From: Thermostichus lividus PCC 6715
Lineage (GTDB): Bacteria > Cyanobacteriota > Cyanobacteriia > Thermosynechococcales > Thermosynechococcaceae
Length of the DNA stretch: 64,000 bases
NCBI RefSeq assembly: GCF_002754935.1
Contig: NZ_CP018092.1
Coordinates: 744,001-808,000, forward strand
Reading direction: 5' to 3'
A program made the translations under genes and the position numbers. Position 1 is the stretch's first letter; the number at the start of each line of letters is the position of its first letter. Of the stretch, positions 1 through 7,809 are shown piece by piece. Under the pieces are notes generated by a model that was given only the letters and a program-made list of their open reading frames with translations, had not been told where the DNA came from and did not search any database.

Positions 1-969
1 GCCCGGTAGCCAATCCTGTGGATCCACAGACCACATCACCACCCCATACCCCTGCTGGGTGGCTCGACTCGCTAGCCCATTATTTAAGCGCCCCCCCGGC
101 GGCCGAAATAGTTTGATATTTACGCCAGTCACCTGCTCAATGTACTGCTGGGTGTGGTCAACTTCCCGCATGGCGGCGCTAGGCGTGTAGTTATGATAGC
201 GGTGCGACCACGAATGATTGGCTAAGGTATGTCCCTCCTGCACAATCTGCTGTGCCAATTCCGGATACGCTGCAACCGCACTGGCGATCGCAAAAAAGGA
301 GGCTTTGATATTTTCCTTTGCCAGAATATCTAGCACTTGAGTCGTATAAATCGGATCAGGCCCATCATCAAAGGTTAAGGCAATGAGCTTTTGGCCAGCG
401 GCAAGGGGCACAGAATTAAAGACCCGACCGCGAAACGACTCCGGCGGTACATAGCGAAACAGGGGTGGAGTGGCTGGCGCAAGTGTAGCAGCAGCATTCA
501 AAATCACTGAACGCACTTGAGCCGGACTGGCGGCGGGTGCGGCCTCTAGCCAAACGCTGGGAGACTGCCAGTGTAATCCGGCTCCCACACTGAATAAAAT
601 GGCAACCCCCGCAGCCAACAGCAGTGGCTCCGTGCGGTAGGGGCGATCGCTCCTCTGCCCAACCTGCTCGGGCGCTGGCACATCCTTTGGACGTAAGCGT
701 ACTCCCCAACCGGGCTGGCTACCCCCCAGTTGCCGCCCATAGACATCAATGGGTTGCAGCAGAGAACTAGTAAGCAAATCCCCGAGAGCATCAAGGCAGC
801 TACGCTGATCAGGAATCTGCTCTGCTTCAAGGAGAATGTTCCAACCATCTTGAGCGTATGCAACACGCACACTGGTGGCTTGGGGAGCAAGACGCAGCGC
901 CAAGGCTTGGGCAATCTCCTGAGCCGATGGCAGGCGATCGCAACCCACAACAACACCAGCAGCCGTCAC
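1..969 (-). CDS. Polysaccharide deacetylase (NodB domain), 3' end cut by window edge
   Basis: Minus-strand reading frame with a GTG start at 969 preceded by AGGGAG; 323 codons are visible and the frame is still open at base 1. Residues 1-110 form a cyanobacterial N-terminal region I do not recognise. It is followed by one membrane segment (LLLAAGVAILFSVGAG) and an Ala/Pro-rich linker. Then comes a NodB-type carbohydrate esterase domain starting IALTFDDGPDP, with the metal-binding motif HTLANHSWSHRYHN and the LFRPPGG motif further on. This architecture suggests an envelope-anchored enzyme that removes acetyl groups from a surface or peptidoglycan glycan; the exact substrate cannot be told. The C-terminal part lies outside the window. 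Confidence 0.88.
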   Translation of the reverse strand, partial: MTAAGVVVGCDRLPSAQEIAQALALRLAPQATSVRVAYAQDGWNILLEAEQIPDQRSCLDALGDLLTSSLLQPIDVYGRQLGGSQPGWGVRLRPKDVPAPEQVGQRSDRPYRTEPLLLAAGVAILFSVGAGLHWQSPSVWLEAAPAASPAQVRSVILNAAATLAPATPPLFRYVPPESFRGRVFNSVPLAAGQKLIALTFDDGPDPIYTTQVLDILAKENIKASFFAIASAVAAYPELAQQIVQEGHTLANHSWSHRYHNYTPSAAMREVDHTQQYIEQVTGVNIKLFRPPGGRLNNGLASRATQQGYGVVMWSVDPQDWLPG

Positions 970-1054
970 GGCTAATTCTCCCTAAAATAATAAAATAATC
1001 TGATCTAAATAATTAACCGTAGCCTAGCCGTGAATCAGTGATTGCGGTTACATT

Positions 1055-1080
1055 TTAGGCCACATCCTCAGGTGGCCTAA
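1055..1080 (-). terminator. Hairpin downstream of pstB
   Basis: Perfect 9-bp inverted repeat TTAGGCCAC / GTGGCCTAA with an 8-nt loop, 20 bp past the pstB stop and between pstB and the deacetylase gene. No clear U-tract follows on either strand, so it may be a weak terminator or an mRNA-stabilising 3' hairpin. Confidence 0.45.
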
Positions 1081-1100
1081 GACCAAACAGCCGCTGCTGC

Positions 1101-1904
1101 CTAGCCAAAGCGACCACTGACATAATCTGCGGTTTTTTGCTCCTGAGGATTGTTGAAGATCACCGCCGTCGGATTGTACTCCACGATCTCCCCCAAATAC
1201 ATAAAGGCCGTATATTCCGACACACGACTGGCCTGTTGCATATTATGGGTGACAATCAGTATCGTCACTTGATGTTTAAGTTCCGTAATCAGCTCCTCAA
1301 TACTGACTGTGGCAATGGGGTCTAAGGCGGATGTTGGCTCATCAAACAAAATGATGGCCGGATCCGTTGCCAGGGCACGGGCAATACACAGACGCTGCTG
1401 CTGTCCTCCCGAGAGCGCCGTTCCTGATTCCTTGAGACGATCCTTCACTTCATCCCACAATGCCGCACTCCGCAGCGATCGCTCTACCACCTCATCCAAC
1501 ACAGCCCGATTGTTAATACCGCGCACCCGCAAACCGTAGGCAATATTGTCATAAATAGACTTCGGAAACGGATTTGGCTTTTGAAAAACCATGCCAATCT
1601 GCATCCGCACTTCAATGGCATCCATTTTGAGGAGATTGCGGGGCGACTCATGCCCCAAAAGAATATCTCCCTCATAGCGGTTACCGGGATAGAGATCATG
1701 CATGCGGTTAAAACAGCGCAGCAGCGTAGTTTTGCCACAGCCCGATGGACCAATCAAGGCCGTTACTTTTTTTTCATAAACCAGCAAATTGATTGATTTT
1801 AGTGCCAATTTATTCCCATAGTAAAAGTTTAAATTCCGCACTTCAGCAAGAGTTTGCAATGGCGGATTTGTTGTTGAGGTAACAGAATCGTTAGGGTTTA
1901 CCAT
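1101..1904 (-). CDS. pstB: Phosphate ABC transporter, ATP-binding protein PstB
   Basis: 267-residue ATPase of the high-affinity phosphate importer, acting on the inner face of the plasma membrane with PstA and PstC. Walker A is GPSGCGKTT, the ABC signature is LSGGQQQR, Walker B is IILFDEP, and the switch His sits in VTHNMQQA. The frame is open further upstream, but the ATG at 1904 gives the normal family length and overlaps the pstA stop by 7 nt, typical of coupled translation. It is the last gene of pstS-pstC-pstA-pstB; no phoU follows. Regulation is expected from the Pho box in front of pstS. Confidence 0.96.
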   Translation of the reverse strand: MVNPNDSVTSTTNPPLQTLAEVRNLNFYYGNKLALKSINLLVYEKKVTALIGPSGCGKTTLLRCFNRMHDLYPGNRYEGDILLGHESPRNLLKMDAIEVRMQIGMVFQKPNPFPKSIYDNIAYGLRVRGINNRAVLDEVVERSLRSAALWDEVKDRLKESGTALSGGQQQRLCIARALATDPAIILFDEPTSALDPIATVSIEELITELKHQVTILIVTHNMQQASRVSEYTAFMYLGEIVEYNPTAVIFNNPQEQKTADYVSGRFG

Positions 1905-2827
1905 TTGATACTTTTCCGAAAACGATAACGCAGATAAATTGCCAAAGCATTGACACCAAGCGTGAGAACCAACAGCACAATCCCTGCCGCTGCGGCATTG
2001 ATCTGAAATGCATCTTGAGGTCGGGACACCCAATTGAACATTTGAATGGGTAACACCGTAAAGGGTGCCCATACCCAGTTAAACGAAATATAGGGAAACT
2101 GAGTCGTTAGCGGTGAGTCCGGCAGAAATGTAATAAACGTCAATGCACCAATGGTAATGAGCGGTGCAGTTTCGCCAATTGCCCGGGAAATACCCACAAT
2201 AATGCCAGTGAGAATACCCCCCATCGAATAGGGCAGCACATGATCCGCAATCACTTGCCAACGACTGGCACCGACGGCATAGGCCGCTTCACGGATGCCC
2301 TGGGGAATGGCTCGCAACGATTCCCGAGTCGTTACAATCACAATCGGTAAAATCAGCAATGCCAACGTAAAGCCTGCGGTAAGAATACTTTCCCCCCAGT
2401 TGAGGATATAGACAAAAAAGCCTAGCGCCAGCAAGCCGTAAATAATTGAAGGAACGCCTGCTAAATTAGTGATGTTGATCTCAATAAAGTCCAACAGCCA
2501 ATTTTTGGGGGCGTACTCCTCAAGGTAAATTCCTGCTGCAATGCCAAGGGGAACCGCCACCAACGCAGTGACAAAAATGACTAGCAGACTGCCCACCCAC
2601 GCAATTAAAATCCCCGCCTCTTCAGGATCGCTACTGGGAGGAGACGTAAAAAACCGCCAATTTAACATTGGCCAGCCGCGAATCAGTAGATCAGAGACCA
2701 AAAGCACAAGGGTTGCCAGTGCTATAAACAGAGAAAAGACACCGACGACAATAAACACCTTTTCCCAGCGCTTACGGACTTGGATGGAGCGCAAAATTGC
2801 TGCCGGATGGCTAAAATGATTGGGCAT
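1898..2827 (-). CDS. pstA: Phosphate ABC transporter permease PstA
   Basis: 309-residue integral membrane permease of the phosphate importer. The first membrane helix is near residues 24-45 and the protein has about six helices. The permease coupling loop is visible as [20 protein letters not shown], the element that contacts the PstB ATPase. It starts at ATG 2827, directly abutting the pstC stop codon, and its 3' end overlaps pstB by 7 nt, so pstCAB is one translation-coupled unit. Confidence 0.95.
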   Translation of the reverse strand: MPNHFSHPAAILRSIQVRKRWEKVFIVVGVFSLFIALATLVLLVSDLLIRGWPMLNWRFFTSPPSSDPEEAGILIAWVGSLLVIFVTALVAVPLGIAAGIYLEEYAPKNWLLDFIEINITNLAGVPSIIYGLLALGFFVYILNWGESILTAGFTLALLILPIVIVTTRESLRAIPQGIREAAYAVGASRWQVIADHVLPYSMGGILTGIIVGISRAIGETAPLITIGALTFITFLPDSPLTTQFPYISFNWVWAPFTVLPIQMFNWVSRPQDAFQINAAAAGIVLLVLTLGVNALAIYLRYRFRKSIKW

Positions 2828-3841
2828 CTAGTACACCTCCCGATAGCGGCGACTAATAAAGTACCCCGCAACATTCAAAATCAAGGTTGCCACAAAGAGC
2901 ATGATTCCAGCAGCAAAAATCGACTGGTATTCTAGGGAGCCGTGGGGTAAATCGCCTAAACTCACCGACACAATGTAGGCGGTTGTGGTCGCAGCCCCCT
3001 CTAACGGATTAAATGTTAGCTTTGGCTGCAACCCAGCGGCAATGGCAACAATCATTGTTTCGCCCACCGCCCGCGACAAGGCCAAAATATAGGCGGCAAC
3101 AATCCCGGAGGTAGCAGCAGGCATGAGAACCTTAATGGCAGTTTGCAAGCGGGTTGCCCCCATCGCGTACGAGCCTTCCCGTAGATGTACGGGCACGGCT
3201 CGCAGTGCATCCTCCGCCAAGCTAGTAATGTAAGGAACAATCATCAGCCCCACAACAATACCGGCTCCCAGCATATTAAAGCCCGGTAGCTCAAAGTATT
3301 CCCAAGACTCCTTCCCCGGAGCAAAGAACTGCTGCACCCCTAGGATGATTTTTTGCAGCACGGGCGTAACAAACAGGAGAGCAAAATAGCCATAGACTAC
3401 CGTGGGCACCCCTGCTAGAATTTCCAGAACCGGCTTGAGGAACTCCCTTACTTTAGCAGGGGCAAATTCACTTAAGTAGATGGCGGCAATGGTACCAAAG
3501 GGGATAGCGACGCAACTGCCCACCACGCAAGTGGTAAAGGTGCCCGAGAGCAGCGGCAAAATGCCAATGCTAATGGGCTGAATCAGGGGTGACCATTCAG
3601 TCCCCGTGAAAAACTCCACTAATGCTGCAAGAAGGGACTCTTGGTGCTCCTCCATCACTTTTTCAAAAAAGATCATTGTTTCTGCAAACAAAATGTAAAC
3701 GATCACGAGGGTGGTGATCACCGAAGAGATGGCTGCTAAAAACAGCACGGTGGCAATAATCCGTTCTCGCCAAAGCCTAATAGTGCGGGAGGGCAGGGTA
3801 AGGGGAACCTTATTTGTAGAGGGGAAGGGTTGTTCTACCAT
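2828..3841 (-). CDS. pstC: Phosphate ABC transporter permease PstC
   Basis: 337-residue partner permease of PstA. A membrane helix near residues 27-50, further helices, and the coupling loop EGSYAMGATRLQTAIKVLMP identify it. I use ATG 3841; a TTG six codons upstream is also in frame, but neither has a strong ribosome-binding site. The gene follows pstS after 81 bp that contain a terminator-like hairpin, which should lower pstCAB expression relative to pstS. Confidence 0.94.
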   Translation of the reverse strand: MVEQPFPSTNKVPLTLPSRTIRLWRERIIATVLFLAAISSVITTLVIVYILFAETMIFFEKVMEEHQESLLAALVEFFTGTEWSPLIQPISIGILPLLSGTFTTCVVGSCVAIPFGTIAAIYLSEFAPAKVREFLKPVLEILAGVPTVVYGYFALLFVTPVLQKIILGVQQFFAPGKESWEYFELPGFNMLGAGIVVGLMIVPYITSLAEDALRAVPVHLREGSYAMGATRLQTAIKVLMPAATSGIVAAYILALSRAVGETMIVAIAAGLQPKLTFNPLEGAATTTAYIVSVSLGDLPHGSLEYQSIFAAGIMLFVATLILNVAGYFISRRYREVY

Positions 3842-3857
3842 CAGTGCGCGTCCAACC

Positions 3858-3901
3858 AAAAAAAGTTAAAAGGGTGCAGGCCTAGCATTTACCTCCACCC
3901 T
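3858..3901 (-). terminator. Attenuator-type hairpin between pstS and pstC
   Basis: On the minus strand AGGGTG pairs with CACCCT (3896-3901 with 3871-3876), with a possible inner GG/CC pairing, and is followed by TTTAACTTTTTTT. It lies after the pstS stop and before pstC. This would allow partial termination, giving more binding protein than permease, a common arrangement in binding-protein-dependent importers. Confidence 0.6.
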
Positions 3902-3922
3902 GTAGAAAAAAAGAATCAGAAT

Positions 3923-4930
3923 TTACTGAGGGGTCATTTTTAGCAGTTGGTTAATTGTCAGCCCAATCGCCTCTTTCCCACCAAAGACAGTACCAACCCG
4001 GTTTTTGTTAAAGTTGGCCAGAATGGTTTTGTAAGCACTAGTAGGCAGGGGAACATACCGCACTTTCTTCACTAGTGCAGGTGCATTATTCAAGTAATAG
4101 GTCACAAATTGCTTGACTTCGGGGCGTTGCGCAGATCGCGAGTTAACGTAAATGAAAATAGGGCGAGAGAGGGGCTGATAGGTACCATTGAGCACGGTTT
4201 GTTCCGAAGGAAGTACAGGCCCTTTGCCATTGTCGATGGCTACCGCTTTAAGGCGGTTACGGTTTTCGGCGTAGTAAGCATAGCCAAAATACCCAAGGGC
4301 ACCGCGCTCCCGAGACACCCCTTGCACTAAGACGTTATCGTCTTCACTGGCCGTATAGTCCTTACGGCTCACTTTGGCTTTGCCGTTGATGGCCTCAGTA
4401 AAGTAGTCAAAGGTACCTGAATCAGCCCCAGCACCAAACAGCTTCAGAGGAAAGTTGGGGAATCCCTGACGCACTTGGCTCCAGTTATTGATCTTGGAGT
4501 CGGGAGACCAGATTTTTTTCAGCTCATCAACCGTTAAGTTTGTTGCCCATGTGTTTTGAGGGTTAACAACAACAGTGAGGGCATCGTAGCCAATAGGCAA
4601 TTCGATAAAGCTAATCCCTGCTGCTTTACAATCAGCAATTTCTTTCGCCAAGATGGGGCGCGATGCATTGGAAATATCTGTTTCACCACGGCAGAACTTC
4701 TTGAAACCACCACCTGTACCAGACACACCAACGGTGACTCGTACCTTACCCCCTTGGGCTTTTTGGAACGCTTCGGCAGCAGCTTCTGTAACTGGAAAGA
4801 CGGTACTCGAGCCATCAATGCGTACGGTAGGCGTGCCTTGGGAGAGGGCATGGGGCATGAGGCTGGCCGAGAGAGCAGTGACAGCTGCCAGAACCCCTAA
4901 ACGGGCATAGGTTTTTGCAGATGTGAACAT
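3923..4930 (-). CDS. pstS: Periplasmic phosphate-binding protein PstS
   Basis: 335-residue substrate-binding protein of the high-affinity phosphate importer. An N-terminal signal peptide (basic start, hydrophobic stretch LGVLAAVTALSASLM) precedes the binding domain. The phosphate-binding segment DGSSTVFPVTEAAAE and the later GAGADSGTFDYF loop are typical. I chose ATG 4930 because it gives a proper signal peptide and has AGGGA 8 nt upstream; the frame runs 33 codons further without signal-peptide character. It is the first gene of the pst operon and is preceded by a Pho box. Confidence 0.95.
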   Translation of the reverse strand: MFTSAKTYARLGVLAAVTALSASLMPHALSQGTPTVRIDGSSTVFPVTEAAAEAFQKAQGGKVRVTVGVSGTGGGFKKFCRGETDISNASRPILAKEIADCKAAGISFIELPIGYDALTVVVNPQNTWATNLTVDELKKIWSPDSKINNWSQVRQGFPNFPLKLFGAGADSGTFDYFTEAINGKAKVSRKDYTASEDDNVLVQGVSRERGALGYFGYAYYAENRNRLKAVAIDNGKGPVLPSEQTVLNGTYQPLSRPIFIYVNSRSAQRPEVKQFVTYYLNNAPALVKKVRYVPLPTSAYKTILANFNKNRVGTVFGGKEAIGLTINQLLKMTPQ

Positions 4931-5085
4931 GATGATGTTCCCTAGCGGAGTAAACAACGATAGATTCGGACATGCAATATAGCATCTAGGCTGGGTGTGG
5001 CCGCAACATGTTTGCGAAGGCATTCGCAATGGCTGAACCTTTCACACCCTTCATTCGCCAGAATAATCACCTTGTCTTAGAAATC

Positions 5086-5115
5086 AGGTTAAGTACAGGG
5101 AAAAGTTTGGTTAAA
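5086..5115 (-). promoter_or_regulatory. Pho box (three 8-mers at 11-bp spacing) upstream of pstS
   Basis: On the minus strand, read toward pstS, there are TTTAACCA (5115-5108), TTTTCCCT (5104-5097) and CTTAACCT (5093-5086), each offset by exactly 11 bp. This matches the cyanobacterial SphR/PhoB box, tandem CTTAACCT-like octamers with 3-bp spacers. A possible -10 (TATTCT, 5065-5060) lies 20 bp downstream. It should switch on pstSCAB in low phosphate. The divergent hydrolase gene at 5226 shares this intergenic region. Confidence 0.82.
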
Positions 5116-5225
5116 ATTACTACCAACTATCAGGAATTGGCCATATTGTAAGGTTGGGTAACACTGCCACCATTCAAATGGTTGGCTCAGTTACGTTTCT
5201 TAAACTCCCCTGCAAGAGGCCAATG

Positions 5226-6110
5226 ATGCAGCCACTACCAACGAAAACCTATGACTGGCAAGGGTTCTCCTGTGCCTATCGGTTTGCCCCCGCCACTGCA
5301 ACTCAAACACCGATGCTGTTCATTCATCCGGTGGGGGTGGGGTTATCGGGGCGCTTTTGGGATCGGTGTATTGCCGCCTGGCAAGAGGGCGATCGCCCCT
5401 TGTATGTCCCAGATTTACTCGGCTGTGGCGAGAGTGCTATGCCTCATGTGGCCTACTATCCTGAGGACTGGGCAGCGCAGTTAAAATTCTTTATTGAATC
5501 AGTGATTGACCAAGTGGTGGTGCTAGTGGTGCAGGGGGCACTGTTTCCAGTGGCCATGGAGCTAGTGAGCCAGTGTCCTGAACGCATACGGGGGATGATC
5601 TTGAGTGGGCCACCAACCGCGTCACTCATTACGGAATACACCGATCGCTTCTGGCAACAGGTGCGTTGGAATCTTTTTGACTCTCCCTTGGGCTGGGGGT
5701 TTTATCTCTATGCTCGCCAAGAAAGCTTCTTGCGCCAATTTTCCATTGATCAGCTGTTTGCTCAGCCAGACGCGGTGGATTCTGAGTGGTTGCGGATGCT
5801 GGCAGCGGGTTGTGCCAACCTAGACAGCCGCCACGCGGTGTATTCCTTTCTTTCAGGGTTTTGGCGCAAAGATTATCGCAGTGCGATGAAGCATGTACAC
5901 CAGCCTGTTTTGGTGGTCATGGGGAATCAAGCATCCAGTATTAGTCGCGATGGCGTTGCAGATTCACCCCTAGATCGCCTGAAGTTCTACACCGAAACGT
6001 TTCCCAATGCCGAAGGAGTTGTCATTCCGGGGCGTAATGTTCTGCCCTACGAGTCCACGACTGCCTTTGTGGAGGCCTCTCAGCAGTTTCTAGCGGCCAA
6101 AGAGCTTTAG
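5226..6110 (+). CDS. Alpha/beta-hydrolase-fold protein lacking the catalytic triad
   Basis: 294-residue protein with the landmarks of the fold: FIHPVGVG (oxyanion region), DLLGCGES, a nucleophile-elbow region, and a C-terminal IPGRNVLPYEST segment. At the elbow the usual GHSxGG reads VQGALF, so the Ser is Gly. Where the catalytic His normally sits (GH before L/P) there is Asn. It therefore looks like a non-enzymatic member or one with altered chemistry; function unknown. The start at 5226 (second of two adjacent ATGs) is favoured by AAGAGG six bases upstream; a TTG at 5154 is less likely. It is divergent from pstS, and its 3' end overlaps the next gene by 4 nt. Confidence 0.8.
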   Translation: MQPLPTKTYDWQGFSCAYRFAPATATQTPMLFIHPVGVGLSGRFWDRCIAAWQEGDRPLYVPDLLGCGESAMPHVAYYPEDWAAQLKFFIESVIDQVVVLVVQGALFPVAMELVSQCPERIRGMILSGPPTASLITEYTDRFWQQVRWNLFDSPLGWGFYLYARQESFLRQFSIDQLFAQPDAVDSEWLRMLAAGCANLDSRHAVYSFLSGFWRKDYRSAMKHVHQPVLVVMGNQASSISRDGVADSPLDRLKFYTETFPNAEGVVIPGRNVLPYESTTAFVEASQQFLAAKEL

Positions 6111-6946
6111 AGCCAACCCCGCAGACGATAGATCAGTAGTCCCTGATATTCCCGCAGCGCTATGGTAGTGATGTCCATATTATAGGGAGTAGGAATGAGG
6201 CTCAAGAAGAGATTCTGCCATGTCAATGAGCGGGCAATGGAGGGGTAGCGATAGTCAGTGGGTGCCGGAATGACCTCTAGGCCAAGTTTGCGAAAGATTG
6301 CGACGGAGCGGGGCATGTGGTAGGCCGAGGTCACCAGCAGTAGTTTGCCGGTGATGTTCTGCGCCGCTAGTAACTTTTTCACGTTCACAGCATTCTCATA
6401 GGTGTTCAGTGAGGTGGAGTCGAGCAGAATTTGGCTAGCAGGTACCCCACAGGTCTGGGCAATTTCCGCCATGTCGGCGGCTTCTCCCCGTTGTGAGGTT
6501 TCCCCTAACCAGCCAATGCGGCCACCGCTCAAGATTAGATAGGGAGCATAGCCCTGTTGCTGTAAACGCGCACCATAGAGAATGCGATCGCCCTCTTCGG
6601 TCACTTCAACCCAAGGACGGGGGGTGGTTTGGGGCACAACAGCTCCCCCTAACACCACGATCGCCGCTGCTTGAGGCATCGGTTCCGGGGGCAGATGTTG
6701 CTGCTCTAGAGATTTCATCAGGGCAGCGGCCACATAGTCATTGCCACTCAGCACCAGAATCAAAAAGCCAATGGCGAGGGCGATCGCCGCCTGTTGAGGG
6801 GCACGCCAAAAGCACACCATTGTAAAGATTAATGCCCAACAGACCAGTGACAGCGGGTAAAAAAGGGGGGCAAGAGCTTTGAAAGTAAAAGTAATAGATC
6901 GACCAAGCGCACCTGTCACAATCGAGCACAGCGGAAAAGCAGTCAA
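6107..6946 (-). CDS. YdcF/SanA-like DUF218 membrane protein
   Basis: About 279 residues. Two hydrophobic segments near residues 20-65 are followed by a DUF218 domain with IVVLGGAV, LILSGGRIGW, the STSLNTYENAVN signature and LLVTSAYHMPRS. Family members (ElyC, SanA, YdcF) act in envelope maintenance, but their reactions are poorly defined. The start is uncertain: the frame opens at TTG 6946 with no well-placed ribosome-binding site, whereas a strong site (GAGAGGGG) serves an ATG at 6956 in the +1 frame. The first codons may therefore have suffered an indel, or initiation is at a later codon. Confidence 0.8.
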   Translation of the reverse strand: MTAFPLCSIVTGALGRSITFTFKALAPLFYPLSLVCWALIFTMVCFWRAPQQAAIALAIGFLILVLSGNDYVAAALMKSLEQQHLPPEPMPQAAAIVVLGGAVVPQTTPRPWVEVTEEGDRILYGARLQQQGYAPYLILSGGRIGWLGETSQRGEAADMAEIAQTCGVPASQILLDSTSLNTYENAVNVKKLLAAQNITGKLLLVTSAYHMPRSVAIFRKLGLEVIPAPTDYRYPSIARSLTWQNLFLSLIPTPYNMDITTIALREYQGLLIYRLRGWL

Positions 6947-6973
6947 TGCTAGCCATTGTACACCCCTCTCTTT

Positions 6974-7153
6974 TCAAGCAGCGTTAACTGCACCGCTCTC
7001 GGAGGTTTTTGCTCCTTTTTTTTGTTGGCAACGTGGGCAAATCGCCTCGATTGTCTTTGCTTCCACTATAAGAATCAATTCTCCCGCAACATCGGTATAA
7101 TCTTCAACCTCAATTCCAGGTAGGTTGAGTAGCTCAGTTAGAAGTAGCTGCAT
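6974..7153 (-). pseudogene. Truncated ISL3-type transposase N-terminus
   Basis: Short minus-strand frame of 59 codons, ATG 7153 to TGA 6974. Its first 45 residues (LLNLPGIEVEDYTD..., then AICPRCQQ) resemble the N-terminal zinc-finger region of ISL3-family transposases as I recall them. Only one CxxC is left, and the remaining roughly 350 residues of such an enzyme are absent; the sequence after CQQ no longer looks family-like. No terminal inverted repeats were found. Best read as a relic of an insertion that has mostly been deleted. Confidence 0.6.
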
Positions 7154-7809
7154 ATCTCAGATTTCGTATAGCATGTTACATTAGCATACCAAGTCCGATA
7201 GACCCTGGCAGGTTTTGGTGTGGTCATTGACACTTACCATGTCTCTCCCCTTCGCACCCCCCCTTCATGCAACAGCCCCTTAAAAAGGAGATATTTTCTA
7301 ATAATTTCTTAAGAAAGCGTTCTCTTCCGGATGTACTGAGTCATCCTGACCCTAGAGCGATCAATTTAACAGCCACCAACACAGTACAAAGTTGTCTGCG
7401 CCTCCCTACAGAAGCCTGCAGAGTTTACAATAGGGCTATAGGGCAATGGCGATCGCCCCAGTTAAAATTAGCCACCACCTAGTCACCACGTTACGTGTGC
7501 ATCACGGATCAATTTTTCGCGACCATCGGCGCATTTGGGAGGTAGTGCTAGACCCTAGCTGCGAGGAAGCAATAAGCACTCAGAGCGGTAGGAGCGTTCT
7601 GCAAAGAACCGTCTAGTCACCTTCTTTGGCACGCTATAACTGCGGGCAGCGAGGCACGCAATAGGCAGCCAGAGAGAGTCAGTTGGTACTACGTTGTCAA
7701 GGAGAAAGTTGATTTGTCAAGACGAAAACTGACAGGAAACAATAACTCGATCGAGCATCGCAATCAAAGATTTCGAATTAATTGGAATCACTTTTTGGGA
7801 GAGTAAACA
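7154..7809 (+). other. Long non-coding region / leader upstream of ppsA
   Basis: 655 bp without a convincing gene; a 71-codon frame at 7267-7482 has no family character. The region has a HIP1 octamer (7449-7456), a possible -10 TACAAT just before it, and from about 7548 a stretch rich in self-complementarity and imperfect repeats. Just upstream of ppsA is GGGAGAGTAAACA, a good ribosome-binding site. The size and structure suggest a regulated 5' leader or an embedded small RNA. Confidence 0.5.
7548..7674 (+). repeat. Imperfect direct repeats and hairpins in the ppsA leader
   Basis: Two related blocks, 7561-7585 and 7649-7674, share GCGAGG, then GCAATA(A/G)GCA, then CAGAG in the same order, 88 bp apart. 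The first lies inside a possible stem formed by CTAGAC (7548-7553) and GTCTAG (7611-7616). That stem also encloses a 5-bp hairpin GTTCT/AGAAC closed by a GCAA tetraloop (7596-7609). No known RNA family was recognised. Confidence 0.55.

Noticed and set aside
7267-7482. 71-codon frame in the ppsA upstream region
   Set aside because: No homology visible and it runs through the HIP1 site and a possible promoter; AAGGAG is near but not upstream of its start.
7590-7612. Possible group II intron domain V (hairpin with GCAA loop)
   Set aside because: The upper hairpin fits, but the lower stem, AGC triad and bulge do not pair, and no intron-encoded protein is near.
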